From NCBI GenBank assembly GCA_028280575.1, contig JANQLN010000113.1, positions 1-64,000 of the forward strand: a stretch of DNA of 64,000 bases. Direction: 5' to 3'. Origin of the DNA: Clostridia bacterium. Its GTDB lineage: Bacteria; Bacillota; Clostridia; Acetivibrionales; STF1-152. This document shows positions 1-9,433 of the stretch, one piece after another. Every line of letters starts with the position of its first letter. Position 1 is the stretch's first letter. A model generated the notes under the pieces. The model saw nothing but the letters and a program-made list of their open reading frames with translations. It was not told where the DNA came from and made no database searches. The position numbers and the translations under genes were made by a program.

Positions 1-61
1 GTTAGTGTATAATTTATGAAGGCAAAAGCATAGTGGAAGTAAAGATATGTAAATAAGTAAA

Positions 62-81
62 GGGAAGAGAAAACTCTTCCC
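62..81. repeat. Perfect 8-bp hairpin upstream of the transposase
   Basis: GGGAAGAG and CTCTTCCC flank an AAAA loop. The hairpin lies about 60 bases before the transposase start and has no T-tract on the plus strand. It may belong to the end of the insertion sequence or shield the transposase gene from read-through transcription. The role is inferred only. Confidence 0.5.
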
Positions 82-144
82 AAATCCATCAAAATCATCT
101 AAAATATTAGTTGCCGAAAAAAACAGTTTAGGTGGTTGATGGAT

Positions 145-1599
145 ATGATTAGTTTAAATGAAAATGCAGCAAACTTCAAGGACTTAGAGAAAAAAGTTTA
201 TGGATATTTTTGCAATCAAGCTTGTGAGTTTATGAAATATATACTTGAAACTATGGATTACGAAATAATGCTTACAAGAGATAAAGGAAGGTACAGGCTG
301 AAAAATACAGGCAGACAAGGCTCGATAACGATGCTGATGGGAGAAGTAGAATATGAACGTAGGTATTACAGGTGTATAGATGAAGATGGTGTAATATATT
401 ATGGATATTTACTGGATGAATGGATGGGTAAAGATAGTAAGGGGACATTATCGGAAAATGTCAAAGAAGCAGCAGTGGAAACAGCGTTGAGAGCATCATT
501 TAGAAAAAGTGCAGAATTAATAGCTCGCAGCAATCCATACAGCATTAGTCATCAAACTATCTGGAATGAAGTACAAAAAGCTGGAGAAAGGGCAATTGTA
601 TTAGAAAACAAACAGGTAGAAAAGTATTTAAAAGGTGAATTAAAAGGAGAAAAGGAAGTTTCGGTATTATTTGAAGAGAAGGATGGAGTATATTTAAGTG
701 TACAAGGTAAAAAGAAGAAGCAGGAAATAAAAGTGTCAAAAGTCTATGAGGGCTGGAGAAAGAAGACACCTGGGAGCAAAGAGTATACAACAGTAAATAG
801 GGTTTATGCTGCAGGGTTTGATGATGGTGAAAGCTTTGATAGCAAGGTGAATAGCAAAATTGCACAAAGATATAATGTGGATAAAATTAAGAATAAAATA
901 ATAAATGCAGACGGAGCGGCTTGGGCAAAACAAGAGCAAGAATATGATGCGTCAATAATACAGCAGTTGGATCCTTTTCACATACACCAAGCAGTACTTA
1001 GGAAAATAAGCAATAAAAAGATGGCTAAAAAGCTACGGAAATATATCAACAAAAATGATTTTGAGGATGTTTTTATAGAACTGGAAGGGCTATATGATGT
1101 TGAAAAAAATGAAAAGGAGAAAGAGAAGATACTTGAGTTAATAACATATTTAAGTCAGAATGCAGACCACCTGGAAAGGTATACAAAAAGGAATCTCTCC
1201 TTACCAGAGGACATTGAATACAGAGGGATGGGAACTATAGAAGGAAGCCAGCATAATGTAATTTGTGATAGGATGAAAAACAGGGGCATGAGCTGGAGTA
1301 CTGCAGGTGCTGACAAGATGGCTAAGTTACTTTGCTTCAAACATAGCGATGGTCTTGAGGATGTATTTGAAACGATACTGGCTGCTGATAAAAATACGGT
1401 TATTGATATGAATATAAGTAAAATAATTAATAAAGTTCAAAAAGAATGTGAAACAAGTGCTAGTAAGTTTTTGAAAGATAGCAAAAAGACTGCAGTGGGC
1501 TATGGTTGCCACTTTAGCCCCTTGCCATTTACAGGAGTCAGTACTACAAATGGAAGAAAGGCGATACAGAATATGCTACGGGCCAACTTGCTTTTTTAG
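145..1599 (+). CDS. ISLre2-family transposase (UPF0236)
   Basis: This is a probable transposase of the ISLre2 family, about 484 residues, which is the usual length for the family and suggests an intact gene. Recognisable parts are a basic N-terminal region followed by YERRYYRC, a central D-containing motif (DGAAWAKQ, LDPFHIHQ) and a C-terminal block with G-I-E-G-S and RMKNRGMSWS. The conserved acidic residues in these blocks fit a nuclease core, but I assign the catalytic role from the family and not from structure. The start ATG at 145 lies 9 bases after GGTGG; an in-frame ATG at 139 and TTG at 136 are closer to that site. The gene is followed by inverted repeats (1635-1775), but no flanking target duplication could be identified, so the element's limits are unknown. 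Confidence 0.88.
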   Translation: MISLNENAANFKDLEKKVYGYFCNQACEFMKYILETMDYEIMLTRDKGRYRLKNTGRQGSITMLMGEVEYERRYYRCIDEDGVIYYGYLLDEWMGKDSKGTLSENVKEAAVETALRASFRKSAELIARSNPYSISHQTIWNEVQKAGERAIVLENKQVEKYLKGELKGEKEVSVLFEEKDGVYLSVQGKKKKQEIKVSKVYEGWRKKTPGSKEYTTVNRVYAAGFDDGESFDSKVNSKIAQRYNVDKIKNKIINADGAAWAKQEQEYDASIIQQLDPFHIHQAVLRKISNKKMAKKLRKYINKNDFEDVFIELEGLYDVEKNEKEKEKILELITYLSQNADHLERYTKRNLSLPEDIEYRGMGTIEGSQHNVICDRMKNRGMSWSTAGADKMAKLLCFKHSDGLEDVFETILAADKNTVIDMNISKIINKVQKECETSASKFLKDSKKTAVGYGCHFSPLPFTGVSTTNGRKAIQNMLRANLLF

Positions 1600-1634
1600 C
1601 AGATTCCAGAGGCTAAGGAGGTAAAAGTAACGGT

Positions 1635-1775
1635 CGCTATGCTAAACTGGATATAATGGACGGAATAAAAGGTTGAACTTGCTCTTTCCCTTCATCCGTC
1701 GGCATAAATAAAAGAGCATAGCGAAATAAATTTATCAAAGACATACCACAGAGCTTTGACCTTGATAAATTTATT
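1635..1775. repeat. Two consecutive inverted repeats after the transposase
   Basis: CGCTATGCT (1635-1643) pairs perfectly with AGCATAGCG (1715-1723). Directly after it, a 16-base arm at 1725-1740 pairs with 1760-1775 with one mismatch (AATAAATTTATCAAAG against its complement). These could be the structured right end of the ISLre2 element or the remains of another mobile sequence. No gene is seen between 1600 and 1951. Confidence 0.55.
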
Positions 1776-1856
1776 AGTGGAAACCTTAGAAACACTTTGA
1801 ATTACAGCAAGAAAATAAGAGATGATTTTGATTTACAAAAAAATTGCCGTCAATTG

Positions 1857-1889
1857 CTTGACAGAAACGCAAATTGCTTAGCTATTGTC
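1857..1889. repeat. End piece of the interspersed nested-arm repeat
   Basis: The stretch ACGCAAATTGCTTA-G-CTATTG (1866-1886) matches, with one difference, the reverse complement of the left end of the repeat at 44035-44055. The preceding bases (TTGACAGAA) also resemble that repeat (TTGATACA). Only this end is recognisable here. It sits in the upstream region of the small gene at 1952. Confidence 0.5.
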
Positions 1890-1914
1890 TTTTTAATATT
1901 GGAAATGATATAAT
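1885..1914 (+). promoter_or_regulatory. Putative sigma-A promoter of the 105-residue gene
   Basis: TTGTCT (1885-1890) and TATAAT (1909-1914) are separated by 18 bases and lie 38 bases before the start codon at 1952. The -10 box is perfect and the -35 box matches four of six positions. The -35 box lies at the edge of the repeat piece at 1857-1889. Confidence 0.55.
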
Positions 1915-1951
1915 ATAATTATTGGATTATAATAAGAGGGGGAGCTGCCGT

Positions 1952-2269
1952 ATGAAAACATGTGATTTATTACTGTCAAGCTTAAGCATAACTGAGGACA
2001 ATTATAATTATAAAGGATTGTTTATTTTAAAATATCAAAGCAAATCTTTAAAGATTGATATGGCTAATTTAAGCAAGACGGACAGATTAAGGGAAATTAA
2101 GGAGTATTTTGAGCTTGATGAAGAACCTTTACAAATAAGAGAATTATTAATGGACATGATAATGGAGAAAGTATATATAAGCTCAAGAATCACCGAAGGA
2201 GAAAAATATGAAGAAAAAGCTGGCAGGCCTTATATGGAAAGAGCCGCCGGTGCCGGTGATATGGCATGA
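1952..2269 (+). CDS. Small protein of unknown function (105 aa)
   Basis: I do not recognise this protein. It begins MKTCDLLLSSLS, has no signal peptide or membrane segment, is rich in charged residues in its second half (KTDRLREIKEYFELDEE) and looks like a soluble, mostly helical protein. ATG at 1952 was chosen because GAGGGGGAG lies 7 bases upstream and a -10 box lies at 1909; an in-frame extension to 1922 would pass through this ribosome binding site. It stands alone between the IS remnants and the convergent ppdK. The amino-terminal half (LLSSLSITEDNYNYKGLFILKYQ) could be a beta-hairpin region. Confidence that it is a real gene is moderate. Confidence 0.55.
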   Translation: MKTCDLLLSSLSITEDNYNYKGLFILKYQSKSLKIDMANLSKTDRLREIKEYFELDEEPLQIRELLMDMIMEKVYISSRITEGEKYEEKAGRPYMERAAGAGDMA

Positions 2270-2346
2270 TATATATTTGACAATTGAACTGTACCGGGAC
2301 TGTTTTATCAGGATTTGTAAATTTAACAAGTGTGCATTCAGAAATA

Positions 2347-2376
2347 AAGGGATGAGTTTATTGTAACTCATCCCTT
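2347..2376 (-). terminator. Intrinsic terminator of ppdK, possibly bidirectional
   Basis: AAGGGATGAGTT (2347-2358) pairs perfectly with AACTCATCCCTT (2365-2376) around a 6-base loop. On the minus strand the stem is followed by a T-rich run, so it should end ppdK transcription. The convergent small gene at 1952-2269 may also use it. Confidence 0.85.
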
Positions 2377-2390
2377 CGCTTATAATATAC

Positions 2391-5012
2391 TTATTTGCTG
2401 TTTATTACTGCATGGGCTGCGGCAAGCCTTGCTATCGGAACCCTGAAAGGTGAACATGACACATAGTCAAGTCCAACATTATGGCAAAATTCAATTGATG
2501 ACGGGTCGCCGCCGTGTTCTCCACAAACACCTAGCTTAATCCCGGGCCTTGTTTGTTTTCCAAGCTCAACGGACATTTCAACAAGCCTACCGACACCTTT
2601 TTGGTCAAGCTTTGCAAATGGGTCTGATTCATATATTTTCTTACCATAATATTCCTCAAGGAATCTTCCCGCATCATCACGGCTGAATCCGAAAGTCATC
2701 TGTGTAAGGTCATTTGTACCGAACGAGAAAAACTCGGCTTCTTTTGCAATTTCATCAGCAGTAAGGGCAGCCCTCGGTATTTCAATCATTGTACCCACCT
2801 GGTACTTCATGCTTACTCCTGCTTCCTTGATGAGACTGTCGGCAGTACCCGTAACTAAATCTTTTACGTACTTAAGTTCCTTAACTTCTCCTACCAACGG
2901 AATCATAATTTCAGGTACGACATCAAGTCCTTCCTTATTTACATTTATTGCGGCTTCAATAATGGCTTTTGTCTGCATTTCAGCAATTTCAGGATATGTC
3001 ACCGCCAAACGGCACCCCCTGTGTCCCATCATCGGATTGAATTCCTTAAGGTCAATTACTATTTCCTTAAGCTCTTCAAATGTTACTTCAAGCTCAATTG
3101 CCAGGGCTTTTATGTCTTCATCCTCATGGGGCAGAAATTCATGAAGCGGAGGATCCAGCAGCCTGATAGTAACAGGAAATCCTTTCATCTCCTTATATAT
3201 TGCTTCAAAGTCTCCTCTTTGCATGGGAAGAAGCTTTTCGAGTGCTTTATTCCTTTGCTCTGCTGTTCTTGATACAATCATTTCCCTCATAGCCATGATC
3301 CTGTCGGATTCAAAAAACATATGCTCCGTACGGCAAAGTCCGATTCCTTCGGCACCAAATACAACTGCTTGAGCTGCATCCTTTGGAGTATCTGCATTTG
3401 TTCTTATCTTCAAAGTCCTGATCTCATCGGCCCATTCCATAATTGTTGCAAAGTCGCCGGTCATTTCGGGATCGGTTGTAGCTATTTTCTCACCATAAAC
3501 ATTACCCGTAGAACCATCAAGAGATACCCAATCACCTTCTAAATATTTTTCACCATTTTTATCAATAAAATATTTCTCTTCTTCATTTATTTTAATCTCT
3601 CCACAGCCTGCAACACAACACTTACCCATACCACGGGCAACAACTGCCGCATGAGAAGTCATACCGCCTCTGGCCGTCAAAATACCTTGTGCCGCATTCA
3701 TTCCTTCAATATCTTCCGGGGATGTCTCAAGTCTTATAAGGATTGCCTTTTCACCTTTTGCTACGGCTTCAACGGCATCATCGGCTTCAAAATAAACCTT
3801 TCCGGTAGCTGCCCCGGGTGACGCAGGCAAACCCTTGGCTATAGGCACTGCGGACTTAAGTCCATTCTGGTCAAATGCAGGATGAAGCAATGTGTCAAGC
3901 TGTTTGGGTTCTACTTTCATTATTGCCTCTTTTTTAGTCAGCATATTTTCATCTACCAGGTCAACTGCTATTTTCATGGCGGCATTTGCAGTTCTTTTAC
4001 CATTTCTGGTTTGCAGCATAAAAAGCTTTCCTCTTTCAATGGTAAACTCCATGTCCTGCATATCTCTATAATGGTTTTCAAGCTTTGATGCTATGTCAAC
4101 AAACTGATTATATACTTCAGGGTTGGCTTCCTTTAGCTGTTCTATGGACTGTGGGGTCCTGATGCCTGCAACAACATCCTCCCCTTGCGCGTTCATGAGA
4201 AATTCACCATAGAGCTTTTTCTCACCTGTAGAAGGATCCCTGGTAAAGGCAACACCGGTACCTGAATCATCCCCCATATTCCCATAAACCATTTCCTGTA
4301 CATTAACTGCAGTTCCCCAATTTCCGGGAATGTCATTAATCCTTCTATATACAATAGCTCTCGGATTATCCCAGGAACGGAACACCGCCTTTACTGCCTC
4401 CATCAACTGCTCTCTCGGCTCTTGCGGGAAATCACCGCCTTTTTCCTGGTTATAAAGATGTTTATATCTTTTTACTACCTCCTTAAGGTTGTCCGCAGTC
4501 AATTCAGTATCAAACTCAACACCATTTTCTTCCTTAACCTGCTCAAGTATTTTCTCGAATTTGGGCTTTGCTATGTCCATAACAACATCACTGAACATCT
4601 GGATAAACCGCCTGTAACTGTCATATGCGAATCTTTCATTATCCGTAAGCTTAGAAAGTCCTTCAACTACCACATCATTAAGCCCGAGATTGAGTATTGT
4701 ATCCATCATACCCGGCATTGATACCCTGGCTCCCGATCGCACCGAAACGAGCAGGGGATTTTCCGGATCTCCAAATTTCTTGCCAATCTCACCTTCTGAT
4801 TTTGCAAGTACTGAATTGATTTCATCCAAAATTTCGTCCGATATGATTTTGCCGTCATCATAATATCTGATGCAAGCTTCCGTAGTTATGGTAAATCCTC
4901 TGGGAACAGGCAGCCCAAGTCCTGTCATCTCAGCAAGGTTAGCTCCTTTACCACCTAACAAATTCTTCATTTTTGCATTGCCTTCTGAAAACTGATAAAC
5001 ATACTTACTCAT
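2391..5012 (-). CDS. ppdK: Pyruvate, phosphate dikinase
   Basis: PPDK interconverts pyruvate, ATP and Pi with phosphoenolpyruvate, AMP and PPi in the cytoplasm. In many anaerobic clostridia it supplements or replaces pyruvate kinase in glycolysis. At 873 residues it is full length. The N-terminal nucleotide-binding domain begins with the GGKGANLAEMT glycine loop (about residues 21-31), the swivelling phosphohistidine domain holds His454 in GGMTSHAAVVARGMG, and the C-terminal PEP-binding TIM barrel ends with GVCGEHGGDP, where Cys830 is the expected acid/base residue. ATG at 5012 follows an AGGAGGT site. glyS lies 270 bases upstream on the same strand, and a perfect -10 box in the gap suggests that ppdK has its own promoter. 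A strong terminator follows. Confidence 0.98.
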   Translation of the reverse strand: MSKYVYQFSEGNAKMKNLLGGKGANLAEMTGLGLPVPRGFTITTEACIRYYDDGKIISDEILDEINSVLAKSEGEIGKKFGDPENPLLVSVRSGARVSMPGMMDTILNLGLNDVVVEGLSKLTDNERFAYDSYRRFIQMFSDVVMDIAKPKFEKILEQVKEENGVEFDTELTADNLKEVVKRYKHLYNQEKGGDFPQEPREQLMEAVKAVFRSWDNPRAIVYRRINDIPGNWGTAVNVQEMVYGNMGDDSGTGVAFTRDPSTGEKKLYGEFLMNAQGEDVVAGIRTPQSIEQLKEANPEVYNQFVDIASKLENHYRDMQDMEFTIERGKLFMLQTRNGKRTANAAMKIAVDLVDENMLTKKEAIMKVEPKQLDTLLHPAFDQNGLKSAVPIAKGLPASPGAATGKVYFEADDAVEAVAKGEKAILIRLETSPEDIEGMNAAQGILTARGGMTSHAAVVARGMGKCCVAGCGEIKINEEEKYFIDKNGEKYLEGDWVSLDGSTGNVYGEKIATTDPEMTGDFATIMEWADEIRTLKIRTNADTPKDAAQAVVFGAEGIGLCRTEHMFFESDRIMAMREMIVSRTAEQRNKALEKLLPMQRGDFEAIYKEMKGFPVTIRLLDPPLHEFLPHEDEDIKALAIELEVTFEELKEIVIDLKEFNPMMGHRGCRLAVTYPEIAEMQTKAIIEAAINVNKEGLDVVPEIMIPLVGEVKELKYVKDLVTGTADSLIKEAGVSMKYQVGTMIEIPRAALTADEIAKEAEFFSFGTNDLTQMTFGFSRDDAGRFLEEYYGKKIYESDPFAKLDQKGVGRLVEMSVELGKQTRPGIKLGVCGEHGGDPSSIEFCHNVGLDYVSCSPFRVPIARLAAAHAVINSK

Positions 5013-5087
5013 GTAAAAAAACCTCCTATATGTAATATTTCATTTCTGCTTTCAAAAAATTTTCCAATACCAGTTTTTGCGTTACCT

Positions 5088-5093
5088 ATTATA
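5088..5093 (-). promoter_or_regulatory. Putative -10 box for ppdK
   Basis: The minus strand reads GATATAATAGG here, giving a perfect TATAAT about 75 bases before the ppdK start codon. The -35 region is weak (TTAAAA at 17 bases). The rest of the 270-base gap between glyS and ppdK is A/T-rich, with no RNA gene or clear glyS terminator recognised. Confidence 0.4.
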
Positions 5094-5282
5094 TCATACT
5101 TATCTAAAACTTTTAAGCAAATAAATTGTTAATTTTTCTTTTTTAACTAAAATTCCCTTGTAAACTTTATTTTATACCAATTTAGCTTCTTATTTCATTG
5201 TCTTATACTTTTTTACATCAATATATTCTGTTTTTTGTACTTATTATAGCGCTTAGCAGGCCTATTTAATAATTAGGTATAT

Positions 5283-6665
5283 TTAAAAATCAAGCTTTTC
5301 CTTAAAATAATCTTCAAGGGCATCAATCTTGATTCTTATCTGCTCCATTGTATCCCTTTCCCGTATGGTAACACTCATATCTTCACGGGAATCAAAATCA
5401 AAGGTTACACAGTATGGGGTACCTATTTCATCCTGCCTTCTGTACCTTTTGCCAATGCTTCCTGTTTCATCAAATTCGCAATTATATCCGCAGGAGAGCT
5501 TTTCATATATCCTTGTTGCCTCCTCCGAAAGTTTTTTGGATAACGGAAGTACGGCAATCTTTATTGGAGCAAGGGCATGGTGAAGGTGCAGCACAACTCT
5601 TGTGTCTTCTTCAATTTCCTCCTCATCATAGGCATCACAAAGAAATGCAAGCAATACTCTTTCTACTCCAAGTGACGGCTCTATGCAATATGGGATATAT
5701 TTTTCATTTCTCACAGGATCAAAGTATGAAAGATCGTCTTTTGAATACTCCATGTGCTGCTTTAAATCATAGTCTGTCCTATCTGCTATACCCCAAAGCT
5801 CTCCCCATCCAAAGGGAAATTTGAATTCGATGTCGGTTGTTGCGTTGCTGTAATGAGAGAGCTCCTCTTCTCCATGGTCTCTCAGCTTAAGGCTATCTTC
5901 CTTTAATCCCAATTCTAAAAGCCATTTATGGCAAAAATTCTTCCAGTATTTGAACCATTCCAGGTCCTTTCCAGGCTCACAAAAAAACTCCAGCTCCATC
6001 TGTTCAAATTCTCTTGTCCGGAAAATAAAGTTTCCAGGCGTTATTTCATTTCTGAATGATTTTCCTATTTGTCCGATGCCAAATGGTATTTTCTTCCTTG
6101 ATGTCCTCTGCACATTTTTAAAATTAACAAAAATGCCCTGGGCTGTTTCCGGCCTCAAATATATTTCTGCAGATGAGTCCTCCGTAACCCCCTGGAATGT
6201 TTTGAACATCAGATTGAATTTTCTGATATCGGTAAAATCTTTTCCTCCGCATTGAGGACACTCAATATTTTTCTCTTTTATATATTCTGTCAGCTTTTTA
6301 TCCTCAAGACCGTCAGACTGCATTTCAATTCCCTTTTGACTGTTCCATTCCTCAATCATATGATCGGCTCTATGCCTGCTTTTACACTTTTTACAGTCAA
6401 TAAGAGGATCACTGAATGAACCCACATGTCCGGAAGCCACCCAAACCTGAGGATTCATAAGAATTGCACAATCAACTCCTACATTATATGGATTTTCCTG
6501 AATAAACTTTTTCCACCATGCTTTTTTTATATTATTCTTAAGCTCTACACCAAGAGGTCCATAATCCCACGCATTTGCCAGACCTCCGTATATATCTGAA
6601 CCGGGAAAAATGAATCCTCTTTTTTTCGCCAGTGACACCAGCTTTTCCATTGTACTATTTCCCAT
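5283..6665 (-). CDS. glyS: Glycyl-tRNA synthetase, class II dimeric type
   Basis: This enzyme charges tRNA-Gly with glycine. At 460 residues it is the single-chain (alpha2) type found in many Firmicutes, not the split alpha/beta type. Typical signatures are [14 protein letters not shown] near the N-terminus, a Cys-X2-Cys pair at CKKC (about 88-91) and another in CPQCGG (about 136-139), the class II motif 2 region [23 protein letters not shown], and motif 3 around [14 protein letters not shown]. The C-terminal anticodon-binding domain starts at about residue 365 ([10 protein letters not shown]). ATG at 6665 lies 10 bases after AGGAGG. The gene follows coaBC by only 63 bases, so it may be co-transcribed with it; the gap is too short for a T-box leader. 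Confidence 0.97.
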   Translation of the reverse strand: MGNSTMEKLVSLAKKRGFIFPGSDIYGGLANAWDYGPLGVELKNNIKKAWWKKFIQENPYNVGVDCAILMNPQVWVASGHVGSFSDPLIDCKKCKSRHRADHMIEEWNSQKGIEMQSDGLEDKKLTEYIKEKNIECPQCGGKDFTDIRKFNLMFKTFQGVTEDSSAEIYLRPETAQGIFVNFKNVQRTSRKKIPFGIGQIGKSFRNEITPGNFIFRTREFEQMELEFFCEPGKDLEWFKYWKNFCHKWLLELGLKEDSLKLRDHGEEELSHYSNATTDIEFKFPFGWGELWGIADRTDYDLKQHMEYSKDDLSYFDPVRNEKYIPYCIEPSLGVERVLLAFLCDAYDEEEIEEDTRVVLHLHHALAPIKIAVLPLSKKLSEEATRIYEKLSCGYNCEFDETGSIGKRYRRQDEIGTPYCVTFDFDSREDMSVTIRERDTMEQIRIKIDALEDYFKEKLDF

Positions 6666-6728
6666 TTATTCACAACCTCCTTGATTATAAAAACTGCCTG
6701 TTTAGTGTACGGTTTATCAGCATAGCAA

Positions 6729-7940
6729 TTATAATGCTTTCATTTCTAAAATCTCATCTATTATATGTCTGGCTACTCCCTTTTTGTGCATTTTGGGCAA
6801 ATCCTTGTAAATTCCATCCTTTTTAACCAGTCTTACAATGTTTGTATCTGTTTCAAACCCTGCTCCTTCAAGTGTTACATCGTTTGCAATTATCATGTCA
6901 AAGTTCTTTTTATCCAATTTATTCCGTGCGTTTTCATAAAGGTTTTCTGTCTCCGCACAAGCACCTACAATAATCCTGCTGCCTTTAATCTTTCCAAGTT
7001 CCAGAGCAATATCAGGATTTTTTTTCATCTTTATATTAATATCCGCATTTCCTTTTTTAATTTTGTGTTTCTCAGTACATACGGGTCTATAGTCGGCTAC
7101 GGCCGCTACCAGAATTATTATATCAAACTCGCTATGGCTTTTCATTACTTCATTATACATATCCTCTGCCGAAATTACACCTGCAATTTCAACACCGGAT
7201 GGAGGTTCAATGCTTACGGGCCCTGAAACAAGCTTAACCCTTGCCCCTCTTTGTGAAGCTTCACTTGCCAATGCGTATCCCATCTTTCCGGAGGAAGGGT
7301 TTGATAAAAACCTCACCGGGTCAAGAAATTCTCTTGTAGGTCCTGCAGTAATAAGAATATTATGACCCTTTAAATCGTTTCCTTTAAAAATCTCTTTTTT
7401 TACCTTTTCCACAACCTCCACAGGCTCCGGTGCTCTGCCTGTTCCCATTTCTCCACACGCCAGAATGCCTTCAGACGGTTCCATAAGCAAATATCCGTTT
7501 TCTTTAAGAGTTTTTATATTTTTCTGGACAATAGCATTAGTATACATTTTAGTGTTCATGGCAGGAACAAAAATTGTATTGCATTTTGCCGCCATAATAG
7601 TTGTTGACAGCATATCATCTGCAATACCATTTGCAATCTTGCCTATTATATTTGCAGTGGCAGGAACAACGACGATAATATCTGCTTTCCTGGCAAGGGA
7701 TATATGCTTTACATCCCACTGGAAGTTTTCATTAAACATTCCTGTAGTAACAGGCCTTCTTGATATTGTGCCAAATGTAAGGGGAGCTACAAATTTCATA
7801 GCATTTCCGGTCATAATCACATCAACCTCCGCCCCAAGCTTTTTCAGCCTGCTAACCACCTCAACGGCCTTATATGCTGCAATACCGCCGCTGACTCCTA
7901 AAACTATATTGCGGCCGTTAAAAAGTTTTGTGTCACACAA
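6729..7940 (-). CDS. coaBC: Bifunctional phosphopantothenoylcysteine decarboxylase/synthetase
   Basis: CoaBC joins cysteine to 4'-phosphopantothenate and decarboxylates the product, two steps of coenzyme A synthesis. The N-terminal flavoprotein (CoaC) half begins NIVLGVSGGIAAYKA and contains the PAMNTKMY substrate motif; the C-terminal CoaB half starts near ILITAGPTREFLDPVRFLSNPSSGKMG. The best start is TTG at 7940, giving 403 residues: an AGGAGG site lies 12 bases upstream inside the reading frame. A longer frame to a TTG at 7979 has no ribosome binding site. It is the last gene of the yicC-remA-gmk-rpoZ-coaBC chain, with glyS following closely. Confidence 0.95.
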   Translation of the reverse strand: MCDTKLFNGRNIVLGVSGGIAAYKAVEVVSRLKKLGAEVDVIMTGNAMKFVAPLTFGTISRRPVTTGMFNENFQWDVKHISLARKADIIVVVPATANIIGKIANGIADDMLSTTIMAAKCNTIFVPAMNTKMYTNAIVQKNIKTLKENGYLLMEPSEGILACGEMGTGRAPEPVEVVEKVKKEIFKGNDLKGHNILITAGPTREFLDPVRFLSNPSSGKMGYALASEASQRGARVKLVSGPVSIEPPSGVEIAGVISAEDMYNEVMKSHSEFDIIILVAAVADYRPVCTEKHKIKKGNADINIKMKKNPDIALELGKIKGSRIIVGACAETENLYENARNKLDKKNFDMIIANDVTLEGAGFETDTNIVRLVKKDGIYKDLPKMHKKGVARHIIDEILEMKAL

Positions 7941-8044
7941 TTTAAATACATACCTCCTGTAGTATTTCGCCTTTTTCAAAACAACTGCCTATCTTCCGTT
8001 TATCTCAGATATACGGCTGCAAAAGCCGAATCCTGTTTTCAGGA

Positions 8045-8251
8045 TTATTTAATTCCGCTTTTCTTTCTTTCATATTTTATTTTACCTTCAGCAATTTCAC
8101 AAGTTGCAATAGTTACGGGTTTATCAGAATCGGTATATGTAGTTTTCTGTGCACCATCACAAATCTGCCTTGCCCTCTTGGCAGCCTCAACTACAAGTGT
8201 ATATTTGCTGTCGGCCTTTTTCATAAGCGTGTTTATTGATGGATATATCAT
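8045..8251 (-). CDS. rpoZ: DNA-directed RNA polymerase subunit omega
   Basis: Omega is the small RNA polymerase subunit that helps fold and assemble beta-prime. The 68-residue protein has the expected MIYPSINTLMKKADSKYTLVVEAAKRARQI start, with the family's conserved S-R/K-Y-x-L-V-x-x-A-A-K-R-A-R core, followed by the short C-terminal tail seen in Firmicutes. Its place between gmk and coaBC supports the call. The 145-base gap to gmk holds a 9-bp inverted repeat (8297-8340) with a long loop, whose role is unclear. Confidence 0.95.
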   Translation of the reverse strand: MIYPSINTLMKKADSKYTLVVEAAKRARQICDGAQKTTYTDSDKPVTIATCEIAEGKIKYERKKSGIK

Positions 8252-8396
8252 TTAAGTCCCTCCGCAAAAATTTTAATTATATCAAACTAATACCAATAAG
8301 TATTAAGCTTTGTAACATTTTATCGCCGTACTAATACTTAATTTATTTAAATTTACTTGTTCGAGGCATTCATCACCGGCCAGTATCACCTTTTAT

Positions 8397-9014
8397 TTAC
8401 AATAAATGCATCTTTTCCAGTCTTTCCTTATTTCTCGCCGTCTTTAGCTTTTCGGCTTCCATTATATGAACCACATCATCACATGCTCTGTCAAGCTTAT
8501 CATTTATCACCAAGTAATCATACTCGTCCACCAGTTCCAACTCTTCTACCGCCCGCAGCATCCTCTTTTCAATTATATTCTTATCTTCGGTTCCCCTGCC
8601 CTTTATTCTTCTCGCCAGCTCTTTATGTGAAGGAGGTACAATAAATACAAGAATACTGCCGGGAAACCTCTCTTTAATTTTCAGTGCACCTTCTACTTCA
8701 ATTTCAAACAAGACATCATGACCATTTTCTATGGAATCTGAGATAAACTTTTCAGGTGTCCCGTAGTAATTCTCACAATACCTTACCCATTCGACAAACT
8801 CGTTATCCTTAATCATTTTTTCAAACTCTTTTTCACTTTTAAAAAAGTAATTTATACCATTAATTTCTCCGTCTCTGGGCTTTCTTGTAGTTGCCGAAAT
8901 AGAAAATCTTATGTGGGGCTTTTTTTGTTTTAAAAGTTTTGTAAGCGCCCCCTTCCCTGTACCGGAAGGTCCCGATATAACAACAAGAAGTCCCCTATTT
9001 ACATTCTTTCCCAT
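8397..9014 (-). CDS. gmk: Guanylate kinase
   Basis: Guanylate kinase phosphorylates GMP to GDP with ATP, in purine nucleotide synthesis and salvage. The 205-residue protein has the P-loop SGPSGTGKGAL at about residues 14-24, the GMP-binding region SATTRKPRDGEINGINYFF, and the lid with RRIKGRGTED. ATG at 9014 is preceded by a GGTGAAC-type site. It follows remA by 67 bases in the usual Firmicutes order. Confidence 0.97.
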   Translation of the reverse strand: MGKNVNRGLLVVISGPSGTGKGALTKLLKQKKPHIRFSISATTRKPRDGEINGINYFFKSEKEFEKMIKDNEFVEWVRYCENYYGTPEKFISDSIENGHDVLFEIEVEGALKIKERFPGSILVFIVPPSHKELARRIKGRGTEDKNIIEKRMLRAVEELELVDEYDYLVINDKLDRACDDVVHIMEAEKLKTARNKERLEKMHLL

Positions 9015-9081
9015 TGAAAGATGTTCACCTCAAACAATCATATTTTACTTATTACGTATAAAAACTGCCCGTTCTTCAATA

Positions 9082-9351
9082 TTACTCATCTTCTACATCA
9101 TCAACCTCTACCGAGTCTTTAAGGTTTAAGCGGTGAGCAACGGTTTCAGGCTGGACCGCCGACAATATTATATGATCACTGTCGGTTATTATAACTGCTC
9201 TCGTTCTCCTTCCATATGTGGCATCAATAAGCATACCCCTGTCTCTTGCTTCCTGAATAATCCTTTTAATAGGTGCAGACTCAGGACTTACAATTGCAAT
9301 TAACCTGTTTGCGGATACAATATTCCCAAATCCAATATTAATAAGTTTCAT
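9082..9351 (-). CDS. remA: RemA-like extracellular matrix regulator (DUF370)
   Basis: The 89-residue protein starts [30 protein letters not shown], the hallmark of the DUF370/RemA family. In Bacillus subtilis RemA is a DNA-binding activator of biofilm matrix and osmolyte genes that assembles into rings. Whether this protein has the same targets is unknown. The basic patch [18 protein letters not shown] fits the DNA-contacting part of the family. It lies between yicC and gmk, the position it occupies in most Firmicutes. Confidence 0.93.
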   Translation of the reverse strand: MKLINIGFGNIVSANRLIAIVSPESAPIKRIIQEARDRGMLIDATYGRRTRAVIITDSDHIILSAVQPETVAHRLNLKDSVEVDDVEDE

Positions 9352-9433
9352 TCCTTAAGCCTCCTTTAACTGTTATCCTTTTCGACTCACCTTTTATGGC
9401 CTTTAAGTAAAACTCCCCTTTTTAAAAACAAGC

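Noticed and set aside
8297-8340. 9-bp inverted repeat between gmk and rpoZ
   Set aside because: The 26-base loop and lack of a T-tract make it neither a clear terminator nor a known riboswitch; left unassigned.
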